From assembly GCA_016927185.1 (NCBI GenBank), contig JAFGND010000031.1, positions 1-37,911 on the forward strand: DNA of 37,911 nucleotides, given 5' to 3'. The position numbers and the translations under genes were made by a program. The DNA is from Candidatus Coatesiibacteriota bacterium (GTDB lineage: Bacteria > JAFGND01). This document shows positions 1 to 8,046 of this stretch, one piece after another. The notes beneath the pieces were generated by a model that was not told the DNA's origin, did no database searches, and saw only the letters and a list, made by a program, of their open reading frames with translations. How positions within the stretch are numbered: the stretch's first letter is position 1; each line of letters starts with the position of its first letter.

Positions 1-18
1 AAATATTTATAATATAAA

Positions 19-32
19 ACGATTTTTATCGT
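19..32 (-). terminator. weak terminator-like hairpin after the envelope operon
   Basis: Read on the minus strand, a 5-bp perfect stem (ACGAT/ATCGT) with a 4-nt A loop is followed by a T/A-rich run to the window edge. It lies about 50 bases past the acyltransferase stop. The stem has only two G-C pairs, so termination strength is doubtful. Confidence 0.3.
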
Positions 33-83
33 GGAAATACACATTAAAAAGACTGTATTAATAATATTAAAACATCTGATTTG

Positions 84-1025
84 TCAATCGTCTGAATCTG
101 GATTGCACCTTTTTAGTATAAGTCTTTCTGTTTCCATAATTTCGTCCTCAGAAGGGATTCTTTTCCATCTTTTATGCAACCATAGCCAGTGATCAGGATA
201 ATCCATTATGAATTTCTCTATTATTGAGTAATAAGAATAGGTTATTCTAACCAGGTCATATTCTTCATCTTCTGTTTTCTCGAAATATAATGGTTCAACC
301 AGGTTAACATTCAAATGACCATTTTTATCTCTTATCATGAAGCCGAGAAGAATGGGAGAATCGAATTTTCTTGCAAAAACTGCTGGTCCTCTCGGGGCAT
401 AAGCAGGTTGACCAAGAAATCTTATAGGTATTGTTGTTTTGCCGGGGTCCTGATCAGGAAGTATTGCAATCAACCTTCCATTTTTCAGGGAAGTCATTAT
501 TTTCTTTATACCATCCTTTACAGGAATTATCCCTACCATTTTTGCTTTTCTTGCATTGTTAAGCATATTATCTATATAAGGATTTTTCAAGGTTCCTGTA
601 ATGAAATCAACAGGCAAATCCATTAATCCAAAACTGCATCCCATTAGCTCCCAGTTACCGAAATGTGCTGTAATGAGAAGAGCTCCTTTTTTCGCGTCTC
701 TTATCTTGAACAGGTATTCTGGATGATTTATGGTAAGGAATTTATTGAAATTATTCTTATTGATTTTATCAAATGCAATCATTTCAACAATTGTCTGCCC
801 AATATTAATATAAACTTGTTTTGAAAGTTGTTCTATTTCCTTTTTGTTTTTGATATCCTTGAATGCTATTGAAAGGTTTTCAATGCAGACTTCTTTTCTT
901 ATCGGTAATATGTAGTAAAAAAAATAGCCAAGGAACCTGCCTGCTAGTTGAAGGGATCTCCATGGCAGTAATTTGGTTAATAATTTCAACAAAAAAATAA
1001 AGACATATTCAGCTAAATGCTTCAT
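84..1025 (-). CDS. LpxL/HtrB-like lysophospholipid (lipid A) acyltransferase
   Basis: A 313-aa membrane-bound acyltransferase of the LpxL/HtrB family, which transfers a secondary acyl chain to a lipid A precursor at the inner face of the cytoplasmic membrane. The N-terminus (about residues 5-40) is hydrophobic. The catalytic HX4E motif is visible as HFGNWE (H121, E126), followed by the family's LPDQDPG and APRGPAVFARK segments. Length is typical of the family (about 300). Its ATG overlaps the stop of the upstream DUF362-ferredoxin gene by 4 bp (ATGA), so it is the third gene of a minus-strand operon. The family is clear. The acceptor is not, because the co-operonic FemAB-like and ferredoxin genes are not standard lipid A genes and it might acylate another glycolipid. 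Confidence 0.85.
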   Translation of the reverse strand: MKHLAEYVFIFLLKLLTKLLPWRSLQLAGRFLGYFFYYILPIRKEVCIENLSIAFKDIKNKKEIEQLSKQVYINIGQTIVEMIAFDKINKNNFNKFLTINHPEYLFKIRDAKKGALLITAHFGNWELMGCSFGLMDLPVDFITGTLKNPYIDNMLNNARKAKMVGIIPVKDGIKKIMTSLKNGRLIAILPDQDPGKTTIPIRFLGQPAYAPRGPAVFARKFDSPILLGFMIRDKNGHLNVNLVEPLYFEKTEDEEYDLVRITYSYYSIIEKFIMDYPDHWLWLHKRWKRIPSEDEIMETERLILKRCNPDSDD

Positions 1026-2158
1026 CTAAGTTTGTTTCTTAATTCCTGTGCTTTCTGCCTAAGCTTGAGAAGAGGACTTACCTTCAATTCAATAGCTCCA
1101 TATGGGCATAGCTCGTGACAACACAAGCAAGAGATACATTTTTCCGTATCAATCCTGAAGCCCTCCTTAGAATCAGAAATTGCTTTGGCAGGACATTTCT
1201 GGATACAAATCATGCACTTCTTGCATTTTGACTGATTAATGGCAAGTCTTATCCAGAACAATCTGCCAAAACGCTTGATAATAGGTTCAAGCTTATTGAT
1301 GATGGTGGTAGCAGGGGCATTGAAGTCTTTTAATCTTTCTTGCTTGTTTATTATTGATATTTCATCAATACTATCTGGCTTGATTTTCAAATTAAAGCAT
1401 TCAAGCATGATGGGGGAATTTTCCAGAGGAACTCCAGCAAAATCATGCAAAGCTATATCCAGTGCAAGTGAATCAGGGCTTATTATTATTACATTTGTCC
1501 ATATGAGTCTTCCTGATCCAGGACCGTTACCATCCATTCCGAGAATTCCATCCATTACAGTCCATGCAGGTTTTACTTTATCATAAATATCAGCAGGAAT
1601 TTTTGAGAAATCCTTAGGTCCAGGTGCTTTGAAATGTAAATTTCCTTTTGCAAGTCCAGGAATCAATCCATATAAGTTTTTTATCGCTCCAGTCATTGTA
1701 GTGAGTGAATGTGTCTTGAGTTTAGGAAGGTTTACAATATAATCAACATCTTTGATTAGTTTTGTAAGCGGATACTTTCCAATCCTGCCTTCCATCTCTA
1801 TTTTATCATATTTTTCGAGACATACTAAATCAATATTATATTTTTCTTTTAAAGAAGTCATTCCAGTTTTCATCCATACACGCTCAATACCTTTTTCAAT
1901 ACTGCCAGGACTATCTGCAAGAATAACTCTGTTCTTATCCAGAGAGATTAAGTTAAGAATTGCCTCTATTATAACAGGATGAGTTGTTACAGCTCTATCA
2001 GGTGTTTGAGCACTTAACAAGTTAGGTTTCAGAAGAACTTTTTTGTCTTTCAGCTCTTTGCACCATCTACCAAATTCCGTTTCTGATAACTTAGCAGTAA
2101 TCTCATCAAGCTCATATGTTTCCTGATTAATAAATTGAACCCAATAGGGATTATTCAC
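1022..2158 (-). CDS. DUF362 protein with C-terminal 2[4Fe-4S] ferredoxin domain
   Basis: Residues about 1-300 resemble the DUF362 family, whose biochemical role is poorly defined. Residues 312-358 form a bacterial ferredoxin module with two cysteine clusters, CKKCMICIQKCP and CISCLCCHELCP, expected to bind two [4Fe-4S] clusters. I chose a GTG start at 2158 (378 aa) rather than the ATG at 2191 because AGGAGG lies a few bases upstream of the GTG. That start also overlaps the stop of the preceding FemAB-like gene by only 8 bp. The 3' end overlaps the acyltransferase start by 4 bp. No signal peptide is seen, so it probably acts in the cytoplasm. The position between two envelope enzymes suggests a redox step in making a surface lipid or glycan, but that is inference. 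Confidence 0.8.
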   Translation of the reverse strand: MNNPYWVQFINQETYELDEITAKLSETEFGRWCKELKDKKVLLKPNLLSAQTPDRAVTTHPVIIEAILNLISLDKNRVILADSPGSIEKGIERVWMKTGMTSLKEKYNIDLVCLEKYDKIEMEGRIGKYPLTKLIKDVDYIVNLPKLKTHSLTTMTGAIKNLYGLIPGLAKGNLHFKAPGPKDFSKIPADIYDKVKPAWTVMDGILGMDGNGPGSGRLIWTNVIIISPDSLALDIALHDFAGVPLENSPIMLECFNLKIKPDSIDEISIINKQERLKDFNAPATTIINKLEPIIKRFGRLFWIRLAINQSKCKKCMICIQKCPAKAISDSKEGFRIDTEKCISCLCCHELCPYGAIELKVSPLLKLRQKAQELRNKLR

Positions 2159-3158
2159 TTTTCCTCCTCGCAATATGCTTCTTGAGTACATGAGCTATTT
2201 CATTTGCCGATTTTGAATACAATTCGACTTGATAAAATGGAATAATGTGAGTTGCAAAATCACGTTTGAAAAGAGCTATATCATATATATTAGCACCAAC
2301 AAGATCAAGATGATCCACTTTCCCGAATAAATCCTTGATTATTTCCCAATACATCAATGAGGTTGCCTGGGTATTCTTGAACTTGTTATTTATTCCGCCC
2401 AGCCATAGATATGCTCTTTTATTATCTATGGCAGCAATATAGAATGATATCAATTCATTGTTTTTTGTATAAGCACAGTAGCATTTAAGGCAATTCTCTT
2501 TTTTCATGGTATAGTATATTTCTTCTATTTGCTTTTTCTTGAGTATAAGCCTTGATGGCCTTTTAGGTGAGAATTGCTTACGGTAAATATCATATATTTC
2601 TGGTAATTCTTCTTCTATCTTTATTACCACACCTTCCTTTTCTGCCTTCCTTACCTGAGTTCTCGAGTTATGATCAACAATATTCCATAGCTCTTTCAAA
2701 TCAATATTCCGGAAATCCACTAGATAGGTATATCGAACATTGATATTCCAGTTTTTCCAGATGAATGATCTAATATCTATAAGATCAGGAAATGCATTAA
2801 AGCAGATATATTCATATTTGCTTTTCAAAAGTTCTCTTATCAAGACATTACAGAATTTATGCAGATTACTTTCTATTCTTGAATACTTGTTACTTGCTGC
2901 TGGAGCTATCAAGGGTCCCATGTAAGGAATTGATGGTGGCTGGATAATTTTCTTGCCGTAAATGAAACATGGCATTGCACCAACTAGTTCTCCCTCTCTC
3001 CAAATCTGTATTATATCTAATTTTAGATTATCAAAAGATTTCTCCAGACATTGCAACCATTCTTTGGAAATGAATGAAAATCCTATGTTCATGCTGATGA
3101 CAAATTTGTCCCATACATTTTTATCAAGATTTGAGGGAGGAAGACTTATGATATTCAT
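2151..3158 (-). CDS. FemAB/GNAT-like acyltransferase (Acetyltransf_6 type)
   Basis: A 335-aa protein resembling FemAB-related and Acetyltransf_6 transferases, which use aminoacyl-tRNA or acyl-CoA donors for cell-envelope modification. The family hallmark HNSRTQVRKAEKEG lies near residue 165. The C-terminal half carries a GNAT-like fold signature (YLWLGGINNKF, LDLVGANIYDIALFKRDF). AAGG sits 4 bases before the ATG. It is first in the operon with the DUF362-ferredoxin and LpxL-like genes, overlapping the former by 8 bp. The donor and acceptor cannot be inferred from sequence. Peptidoglycan bridge formation is less likely than modification of an exported glycan or lipid, given the neighbours. Confidence 0.7.
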   Translation of the reverse strand: MNIISLPPSNLDKNVWDKFVISMNIGFSFISKEWLQCLEKSFDNLKLDIIQIWREGELVGAMPCFIYGKKIIQPPSIPYMGPLIAPAASNKYSRIESNLHKFCNVLIRELLKSKYEYICFNAFPDLIDIRSFIWKNWNINVRYTYLVDFRNIDLKELWNIVDHNSRTQVRKAEKEGVVIKIEEELPEIYDIYRKQFSPKRPSRLILKKKQIEEIYYTMKKENCLKCYCAYTKNNELISFYIAAIDNKRAYLWLGGINNKFKNTQATSLMYWEIIKDLFGKVDHLDLVGANIYDIALFKRDFATHIIPFYQVELYSKSANEIAHVLKKHIARRKSE

Positions 3159-3173
3159 GTAACCTTAAATATT

Positions 3174-3179
3174 ATTATA
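3174..3179 (-). promoter_or_regulatory. possible -10 box for the envelope operon
   Basis: On the minus strand a perfect TATAAT lies about 20 bases before the ATG at 3158. No convincing -35 hexamer is found 16-18 bases upstream. The region is very AT-rich, so chance occurrence is possible. Confidence 0.3.
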
Positions 3180-3378
3180 TGCATATTTAGCAAGCTTTTT
3201 CCTCTCAGAAAATATTTTTATTTAATTGTTCACGACTTAAATATGATAATGAAAGTCAGGACTTGTTGCTTATTGATTTCATAAAACAATGATATATAAC
3301 AAGTTAAATTATAGGTCTTTACTGCCTTGAATTATCAGAAAAAAAATAAAAATGATTAAGAAATTTTAATTATTTCTA

Positions 3379-3406
3379 TTGACAGAATTTTCTGAATAAA
3401 TGTAAA
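3379..3406 (+). promoter_or_regulatory. candidate sigma-70-type promoter towards uvrA region
   Basis: TTGACA at 3379-3384, a 16-nt spacer, then TGTAAA (4 of 6 to consensus) at 3401-3406. It is the best plus-strand promoter between the divergent units, with the inverted repeat at 3423-3459 just downstream of the expected start site. Confidence 0.35.
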
Positions 3407-3422
3407 TGGCAAACAATGAAAA

Positions 3423-3459
3423 ATATAGATTGAAGTTATTTGTTAACGACAATCTATAT
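3423..3459. repeat. 10-bp perfect inverted repeat, possible operator or leader hairpin
   Basis: ATATAGATTG at 3423-3432 and its exact reverse complement CAATCTATAT at 3450-3459 flank a 17-base spacer containing GTTAAC. It lies between the candidate promoter and the small Lys-rich ORF, where a repressor site or 5' leader hairpin would be placed. Confidence 0.45.
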
Positions 3460-3502
3460 ACTTGTTTTAAAGGGGCTTTAGAAACTAATGAAAGGAGCGG
3501 AA

Positions 3503-3574
3503 ATGGCTAAGAAAAAACCCGACACCGGTAAAAAAACAGGTTGCAAGAAAACAACTGAAAAGAAAAGCAAATAA
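3503..3574 (+). CDS. possible 23-aa lysine-rich small protein
   Basis: A short ORF with a good Shine-Dalgarno (AAGGAG, 3492-3497) about 5 bases before its ATG. An in-frame ATG at 3488 would add five residues but has a poorer site. The peptide begins MAKKKPDTGKKTGCKK; roughly half its residues are Lys or Thr, with one Cys. It resembles no family I recognise. It is followed within 50 bases by a terminator-like hairpin, which fits a separately transcribed small gene or a leader ORF. A chance ORF in A-rich DNA cannot be excluded. Confidence 0.35.
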   Translation: MAKKKPDTGKKTGCKKTTEKKSK

Positions 3575-3620
3575 GCAGGAACAGAGGAATATTAAAAAAG
3601 TCAGGTTTTTACTAAACAAA

Positions 3621-3679
3621 GCCGCTACTTACCAGCTTCTACTTAAAGTAGTAATGGTAATACTAAGTAGCGGTTTTTG
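3621..3679 (+). terminator. terminator-like nested hairpin upstream of uvrA
   Basis: CCGCTACTTA (3622-3631) pairs perfectly with TAAGTAGCGG (3664-3673), followed by TTTTTGTTTT; A-rich bases also precede the left arm. A second small hairpin, CTACT-TAA-AGTAG (3639-3651), is nested in the loop. Its left arm can alternatively pair with the right arm of the main stem over 7 bp. The ATG of the next ORF (3654) lies in the loop. It could end the short upstream transcript or act as an attenuator. Confidence 0.55.
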
Positions 3680-4058
3680 TTTTGACTGTAAAGATAAAAA
3701 AGAAAACATAACTGAACAGCAGTCATTAACTTTAAAAAAGATTGACAAGATAGATGAAGATAGATTTATCGAGATATATTTAAGACTTGAAAAAATTCGT
3801 GATGAATTCCCTAAAGACAAGCTGAAAAGAGAGGAAGTTGTCAAGAATTATCTTGACAGTATAGGAACTAAGCCTCAAGAATTGATTGAATTTATTAACA
3901 AACAACCTGATACTTTAGCGTGGCCAAAAATATGGAATAAAATTTCAAAGAAGTATGCAGAAATCAATCCATCCAGAAAAGCCATCCAGGATACAACAAC
4001 AAGAAATGAAGATAAGAAAAACCAAGAAAAAAACAAAAAAACAGATAGAAACAATTGA
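3654..4058 (+). CDS. hypothetical protein, possible exported or lipoprotein, upstream of uvrA
   Basis: 134 aa by the only in-frame ATG, which has no Shine-Dalgarno and sits inside a hairpin loop. The reading frame stays open upstream. Twenty-one codons earlier, from an ATT at 3591, it would encode a basic then hydrophobic stretch (KKVRFLLNK, then LLLKVVMVILSSGFC) that looks like a signal peptide ending at a Cys. The real start may therefore be non-standard. The mature part is charged and probably helical, and ends in a Lys/Asn-rich tail that overlaps the start of uvrA by 53 bp. I do not recognise a family. The overlap suggests coupled translation with uvrA. Confidence 0.5.
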   Translation: MVILSSGFCFDCKDKKENITEQQSLTLKKIDKIDEDRFIEIYLRLEKIRDEFPKDKLKREEVVKNYLDSIGTKPQELIEFINKQPDTLAWPKIWNKISKKYAEINPSRKAIQDTTTRNEDKKNQEKNKKTDRNN

Positions 4059-6885
4059 TATCAAAGGTGCTTCAGAACATAATCTGAAAAATATTTGCGT
4101 TTCAATACCCAAGAATAAATTGATTGTTTTTTCTGGCTACTCAGGCTCAGGCAAATCTAGTCTTGTATTTGATGTCATCTATTCAGAAGGAAAGAGAAGA
4201 TATTTAGAATCGCTTTCTACCTATGCAAGACAATTTCTTGGGCAAATGGATAAACCAAAAGTTGATTCAATTGAGGGTCTCTCTCCAGCTATATCAATTA
4301 AACAGAAGGTTTTATCTCACAATCCAAGATCTACAGTAGGAACAGTAACAGAAATATATGATTATTTGAGAATTCTATTTGCCAGACTGGGAAAACCTTA
4401 TTGTTATGTCTGCAATAAACCAATAGAACCAGTTACATCCACTGAAATAATAAGAATGATAATGAATTTGCCTGAAGAATCCAGAATCCAGATTCTTTTC
4501 CCTGTAACAGAAAATCAGAAGGGTGAAGCAGAGAGAGAACTGGATTTCCTGAAGAAAAAAGGTTATGTAAGGGTTTTGATTGATGGAGAACTATTCAGAC
4601 TAGATGAAGATGAGATAAAAATTAATAAGCATAAAAAGCACTTCATAGATTGCGTACTTGACAGATTCACAATAAAGGGAGATGACAGGGAAGAGAGAAT
4701 AAGAAGCAGTGTTGAATTAGCTTTGAAAGAAGGAAAGGGAGTACTGAGATTAGAGATCAAGAGAAAGAATGAAGAGACAGAATTGATTACATTATCAGAG
4801 CATACAACATGCACTGATTGCAACATCTCTCTTGGTGAACTGACTCCTCAATTATTCAGTTTTAATTCTCCCCTGGGGATGTGTACCAAATGCAACGGGC
4901 TGGGAGTAATAACAGAATCAGATCCTGAAGCAGTTATTGAAGATGAAGATTTGTCTATTTCAGAAGGGGCATTGAAACCATTTGGCAATCTCAAAGATGG
5001 CTCAAGAAGAACATTAGGAATAAAGGAATTTGCCAGGATTAATGATATAGATCTTGAAAAACCTTTCAAGGAACTGCCTCAGAAGCAAAGAAGATTACTG
5101 TTATTTTCACCAAGAAAAGCATTCAATATAAGGCTTCCTGAAGGACAGCAAATAGAGATAGCTTTTGAAGGTGCTGTAACATGGGTGCATAGATTTTATC
5201 AGAATACTACATCCGAATGGATAAGGGAGCAGTTTGGGCAGTTTCTCAAGCAAGATACATGCAAGGAATGCAATGGCAAGAGGCTTAGAAAAGAAGCATT
5301 ATCAGTCAAATTTGAAGGCAGGAATATTGCTGAGCTGTCTGAGCTGTCTCTGAGAGAATTGTACGAATTCCTTGAAAACCTTGATTTAAAGGGAAATATC
5401 AAGGAAGTAGCCAGTCCTCTTGTCTATGAAATAAAGGAAAGATTGAGATTTCTCATTGATGTTGGTGTTGAATACTTAAACCTTGCAAGAACAGCATCAT
5501 CTCTTTCAGGAGGAGAAAGCCAGAGAATAAGATTAGCTAGCCAGATTGGTTCTGGATTAAGTGGAATAATTTATGCACTTGATGAACCGACAATAGGACT
5601 TCATCCAAGAGATAATCAACGATTGATTGCATTGATGGAGAAGCTAAGAGATAAAGGTAATACACTTCTGGTTATTGAACATGACAGAGAAACACTTCTA
5701 TCAGCAGATTTGATAATAGATATGGGACCTGGTGCAGGAATCCATGGTGGAGAAATAGTTGAAATAAATACGCCTGATGATTTGAAAAAATCAAGAAACA
5801 GCATAACTGGTGACTATCTTTCCAACAATAAAGTGATTTCTTTCCCTCAGAAAAAAATAGAAGGGAACGTTCCCAAAATAATACTCAAAGGTGCAAACTT
5901 GCATAACTTGAAAAACATTAATGTTGAATTTCCGCTTGGTCATCTTATTTGTGTTACAGGCGTTTCTGGTTCAGGCAAAAGCAGTCTCGTAAATGAAACA
6001 TTATTCCCGATATTGTATAACAAGATTTACGATTCATCATTATTTTCAGGACCATATGAAAGTATCGAAGGAGTAGAGCTAGTCAATAAAATCATATCTA
6101 TTTCACAGGATCCGATAGGAAGAACACCAAGATCCAATCCAGCTACATATACAAAAGTATTTGATTTCATAAGAAATCTTCTTGCTAAAACTCCTTCAGC
6201 AAGGGCATTAGGATTTACTCCGGGGAGGTTTTCTTTCAATGTACAAAGCGGGAGATGTCCTGCTTGTAATGGTGATGGTGTAAAGAGAATTGAAATGCAT
6301 TTCCTCCCTGATGTTTATATTACTTGTGATGAGTGTAAGGGTACAAGATATAAATCAAGTACTCTGCAAGTAACGTATAAGGGATTGAATATAGCAGAAA
6401 TTCTTGATTTGACTATTGATCAAGCAATAAAGCATTTCTCTACGATCCCCCAGATAGTGAGAATATTGAATACTCTTTCAGATGTTGGTTTAGGTTATAT
6501 TAAGCTTGGTCAACCAGCACCAACCTTGTCAGGGGGAGAGGCACAGAGAATAAAATTATCAAGGGAACTTGCAAAAAGACCAACAGGACATACCATGTAT
6601 ACTTTGGATGAACCCACAACCGGATTGCATTTTGCTGATTTGGAAAAATTATTGAGAGTATTAATCAAGCTAAGAGACCAGGGGAATACAATACTTGTTA
6701 TTGAGCATAATCTTGATTTCATATCACAAGCTGATTACATAATTGACTTGGGACCTGAAGGAGGTCACAAGGGTGGTGAAATAGTTGCTACTGGGACAGT
6801 AGAAGAGATAACTGCAAATAATAAGAGCTTGACAGGCTATTATCTTAAGAAACATCTTCATAGTATTAGAACTTCAGGGAGTTAG
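4006..6885 (+). CDS. uvrA: excinuclease ABC subunit A (UvrA)
   Basis: A 959-aa UvrA, the damage-sensing ATPase that loads UvrB in nucleotide excision repair. Two ABC modules are complete. The first has a Walker A at 44-52 (GYSGSGKSS) and the LSGGESQR signature followed by LDEPTIGLHP. The second has GVSGSGKSS, LSGGEAQR and LDEPTTGLHF. Zinc-binding Cys pairs are seen in CYVCNK, CTDCN/CTKCNG and CPACNG/CDECKG. I take the start at ATG 4006, where the product begins MKIRKTKKK, because an ATG at 3955 adds 17 unconserved residues. No strong Shine-Dalgarno is present, consistent with coupling to the overlapping upstream ORF. No uvrB or uvrC lies in the window. Confidence 0.97.
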   Translation: MKIRKTKKKTKKQIETIDIKGASEHNLKNICVSIPKNKLIVFSGYSGSGKSSLVFDVIYSEGKRRYLESLSTYARQFLGQMDKPKVDSIEGLSPAISIKQKVLSHNPRSTVGTVTEIYDYLRILFARLGKPYCYVCNKPIEPVTSTEIIRMIMNLPEESRIQILFPVTENQKGEAERELDFLKKKGYVRVLIDGELFRLDEDEIKINKHKKHFIDCVLDRFTIKGDDREERIRSSVELALKEGKGVLRLEIKRKNEETELITLSEHTTCTDCNISLGELTPQLFSFNSPLGMCTKCNGLGVITESDPEAVIEDEDLSISEGALKPFGNLKDGSRRTLGIKEFARINDIDLEKPFKELPQKQRRLLLFSPRKAFNIRLPEGQQIEIAFEGAVTWVHRFYQNTTSEWIREQFGQFLKQDTCKECNGKRLRKEALSVKFEGRNIAELSELSLRELYEFLENLDLKGNIKEVASPLVYEIKERLRFLIDVGVEYLNLARTASSLSGGESQRIRLASQIGSGLSGIIYALDEPTIGLHPRDNQRLIALMEKLRDKGNTLLVIEHDRETLLSADLIIDMGPGAGIHGGEIVEINTPDDLKKSRNSITGDYLSNNKVISFPQKKIEGNVPKIILKGANLHNLKNINVEFPLGHLICVTGVSGSGKSSLVNETLFPILYNKIYDSSLFSGPYESIEGVELVNKIISISQDPIGRTPRSNPATYTKVFDFIRNLLAKTPSARALGFTPGRFSFNVQSGRCPACNGDGVKRIEMHFLPDVYITCDECKGTRYKSSTLQVTYKGLNIAEILDLTIDQAIKHFSTIPQIVRILNTLSDVGLGYIKLGQPAPTLSGGEAQRIKLSRELAKRPTGHTMYTLDEPTTGLHFADLEKLLRVLIKLRDQGNTILVIEHNLDFISQADYIIDLGPEGGHKGGEIVATGTVEEITANNKSLTGYYLKKHLHSIRTSGS

Positions 6886-6886
6886 T

Positions 6887-7081
6887 ATGTTGAAATTTGT
6901 TTATGGTTATGGTATTGGTTTCAGTTTGATTATTGCTGGTTTGTTATTTATCTTAAAGCATTATCCGGTGTTTATAAGAGGAACTCACTTGAATTTCGGC
7001 TGGTTATTGATAGTCCTTGGAATAGTCAGGATAATATGGGCTTTTTATGCACAAAAAAAAGGCAGGGATGAACAGAATTAA
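6887..7081 (+). CDS. small two-helix membrane protein
   Basis: A 64-aa protein starting one base after the uvrA stop, with an AGGGAG Shine-Dalgarno inside the uvrA 3' end. Two hydrophobic segments (about residues 7-23 and 38-53) are separated by a short loop with His, Arg and Gly. The C-terminus is basic (QKKGRDEQN). I do not recognise a family. Its position implies co-transcription with uvrA, but no functional link to repair is visible. It overlaps the next gene by 14 bp. Confidence 0.6.
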   Translation: MLKFVYGYGIGFSLIIAGLLFILKHYPVFIRGTHLNFGWLLIVLGIVRIIWAFYAQKKGRDEQN

Positions 7082-7481
7082 GATGAATGAATCAAGAAAA
7101 CTGTATGAGTATCATCAATGCGTTATTTTCAAGGACAGGAGAGGCTTTGTTGCAAATACTCCCTGGAACGAGATTGTCAGTATATTATGCAATATTCATA
7201 TTTTCAGCTTAAATAAGAATTGTACTAGAGGGAATCATTTACATCCCAAAAGAGATGAATGGCTTTTCATTTTGAATGGAAAAGCAAAGATAAATCTTTC
7301 TTACGAAAATATTGAAGAGGAAATCATACTTGATGCAACCGAAGGTAAGTGGTTATTGATATATCCGAATGTTATTCATACAATTGAAACAATAAGTGAA
7401 GAAACAACATACTGGTTTGCGGGAAGCAGGTGTTTTAAAGAAAGCGAAGAACCTGATACAATAAAGGCAGAATTATTGTGA
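7068..7481 (+). CDS. single-domain cupin protein (WxcM/FdtA-like)
   Basis: A 137-aa cupin. Motif 1 is seen as GNHLHPKRDEWLFILNG (metal ligands H57, H59, E64) and motif 2 as GKWLLIYPNVIH (H104). The overall look resembles sugar-nucleotide 3,4-ketoisomerases of the WxcM/FdtA type, but the signature is too short to fix a substrate. It may be any small metal-binding cupin. Starts at 7047, 7068 and 7083 are possible. I prefer 7068 with AGGG immediately upstream, although the spacing is short. The 5' end overlaps the membrane-protein gene. The 3' end overlaps the convergent gene by 9 bp, leaving no room for an intergenic terminator. Confidence 0.65.
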   Translation: MNRIKMNESRKLYEYHQCVIFKDRRGFVANTPWNEIVSILCNIHIFSLNKNCTRGNHLHPKRDEWLFILNGKAKINLSYENIEEEIILDATEGKWLLIYPNVIHTIETISEETTYWFAGSRCFKESEEPDTIKAELL

Positions 7482-7754
7482 GTCTTTTTTAGTTTTCTCT
7501 TCCTTTAATATATCATTCACTTCTTTCATCCTCTGCTTTATTCTTTTCTCCTCATTATCTCTTACTCTTGCAAATCTGGAAGGATTAACGGGAGGATTTG
7601 CCAGTTGTTTTTCTGATTCGCTTGGATTGCTTATATAATCACTTTCTTTTGCTTTCGTGCTAGGCTTAACTAGTATATATAATGTCAAAACTAATACAAT
7701 AATTATGAATATAATTGTGAATTTACTAAGTGCTGGTTTTCTTGTTTCTTCCAT
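7473..7754 (-). CDS. small single-pass membrane protein, hypothetical
   Basis: 93 aa from the ATG at 7754, which has AAGGA five bases upstream; an ATG at 7772 lacks this. One strong transmembrane helix lies at about residues 12-30, preceded by basic residues. A polar tail rich in Lys, Glu, Asn and Pro follows (NPPVNPSRFARVRDNEEKR), probably helical at the C-terminus. A TTGACA lies upstream on the minus strand (7793-7798). No family is recognised. It may be an envelope-anchoring or assembly factor. Confidence 0.55.
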   Translation of the reverse strand: MEETRKPALSKFTIIFIIIVLVLTLYILVKPSTKAKESDYISNPSESEKQLANPPVNPSRFARVRDNEEKRIKQRMKEVNDILKEEKTKKDSQ

Positions 7755-7987
7755 TACTATCCTTATGGACAAGAAATAAACATGCTTTGTTTTGTCAAGA
7801 ACTGAAATATCTGAGCTCTTTCTGGAAATATAAGACTGAAAGGAAAATATTTATTTTCTTCTTCAGATGCAAAACAAGGTTGAAAAGCAATACAGGATTT
7901 AACATATCTTTATGAAAGATATTATACTGTTTTTTATATTCTGATCATTGAGTTTTTCGATAAGTTGATAATGAGCACTATATGTGC

Positions 7988-8016
7988 TTGACATAAAACT
8001 CTCAATATTAGATTAT
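7988..8016 (+). promoter_or_regulatory. promoter for the HEAT-repeat gene
   Basis: TTGACA at 7988-7993, a 17-nt spacer, then GATTAT (4 of 6 to TATAAT) at 8011-8016. Transcription would start near 8023, giving a leader of about 24 bases that carries AAGGAG before the ATG at 8047. Confidence 0.5.
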
Positions 8017-8046
8017 GACCTTAAGAATTGAAAGATAAGGAGTTAC

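Larger units (their letters stand above)
3159..3502. other. divergent intergenic region (344 bp)
   Basis: AT-rich DNA between the minus-strand envelope operon and the plus-strand uvrA region. It holds a TATAAT for the minus strand (3174-3179), a TTGACA for the plus strand (3379-3384), and a 10-bp inverted repeat (3423-3459). About 170 bases between 3200 and 3370 show nothing recognisable. Confidence 0.6.

Noticed and set aside
2159-2191. N-terminal extension of the DUF362-ferredoxin protein from an ATG at 2191
   Set aside because: The extra 11 residues are encoded within the upstream gene and its AGGAGG site. The GTG at 2158 is correctly spaced from that site.
7730-7915. 61-codon plus-strand frame near the small membrane-protein gene
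   Set aside because: It overlaps the 5' end of the minus-strand gene and its promoter region, lacks a Shine-Dalgarno and encodes a sequence without a plausible fold.
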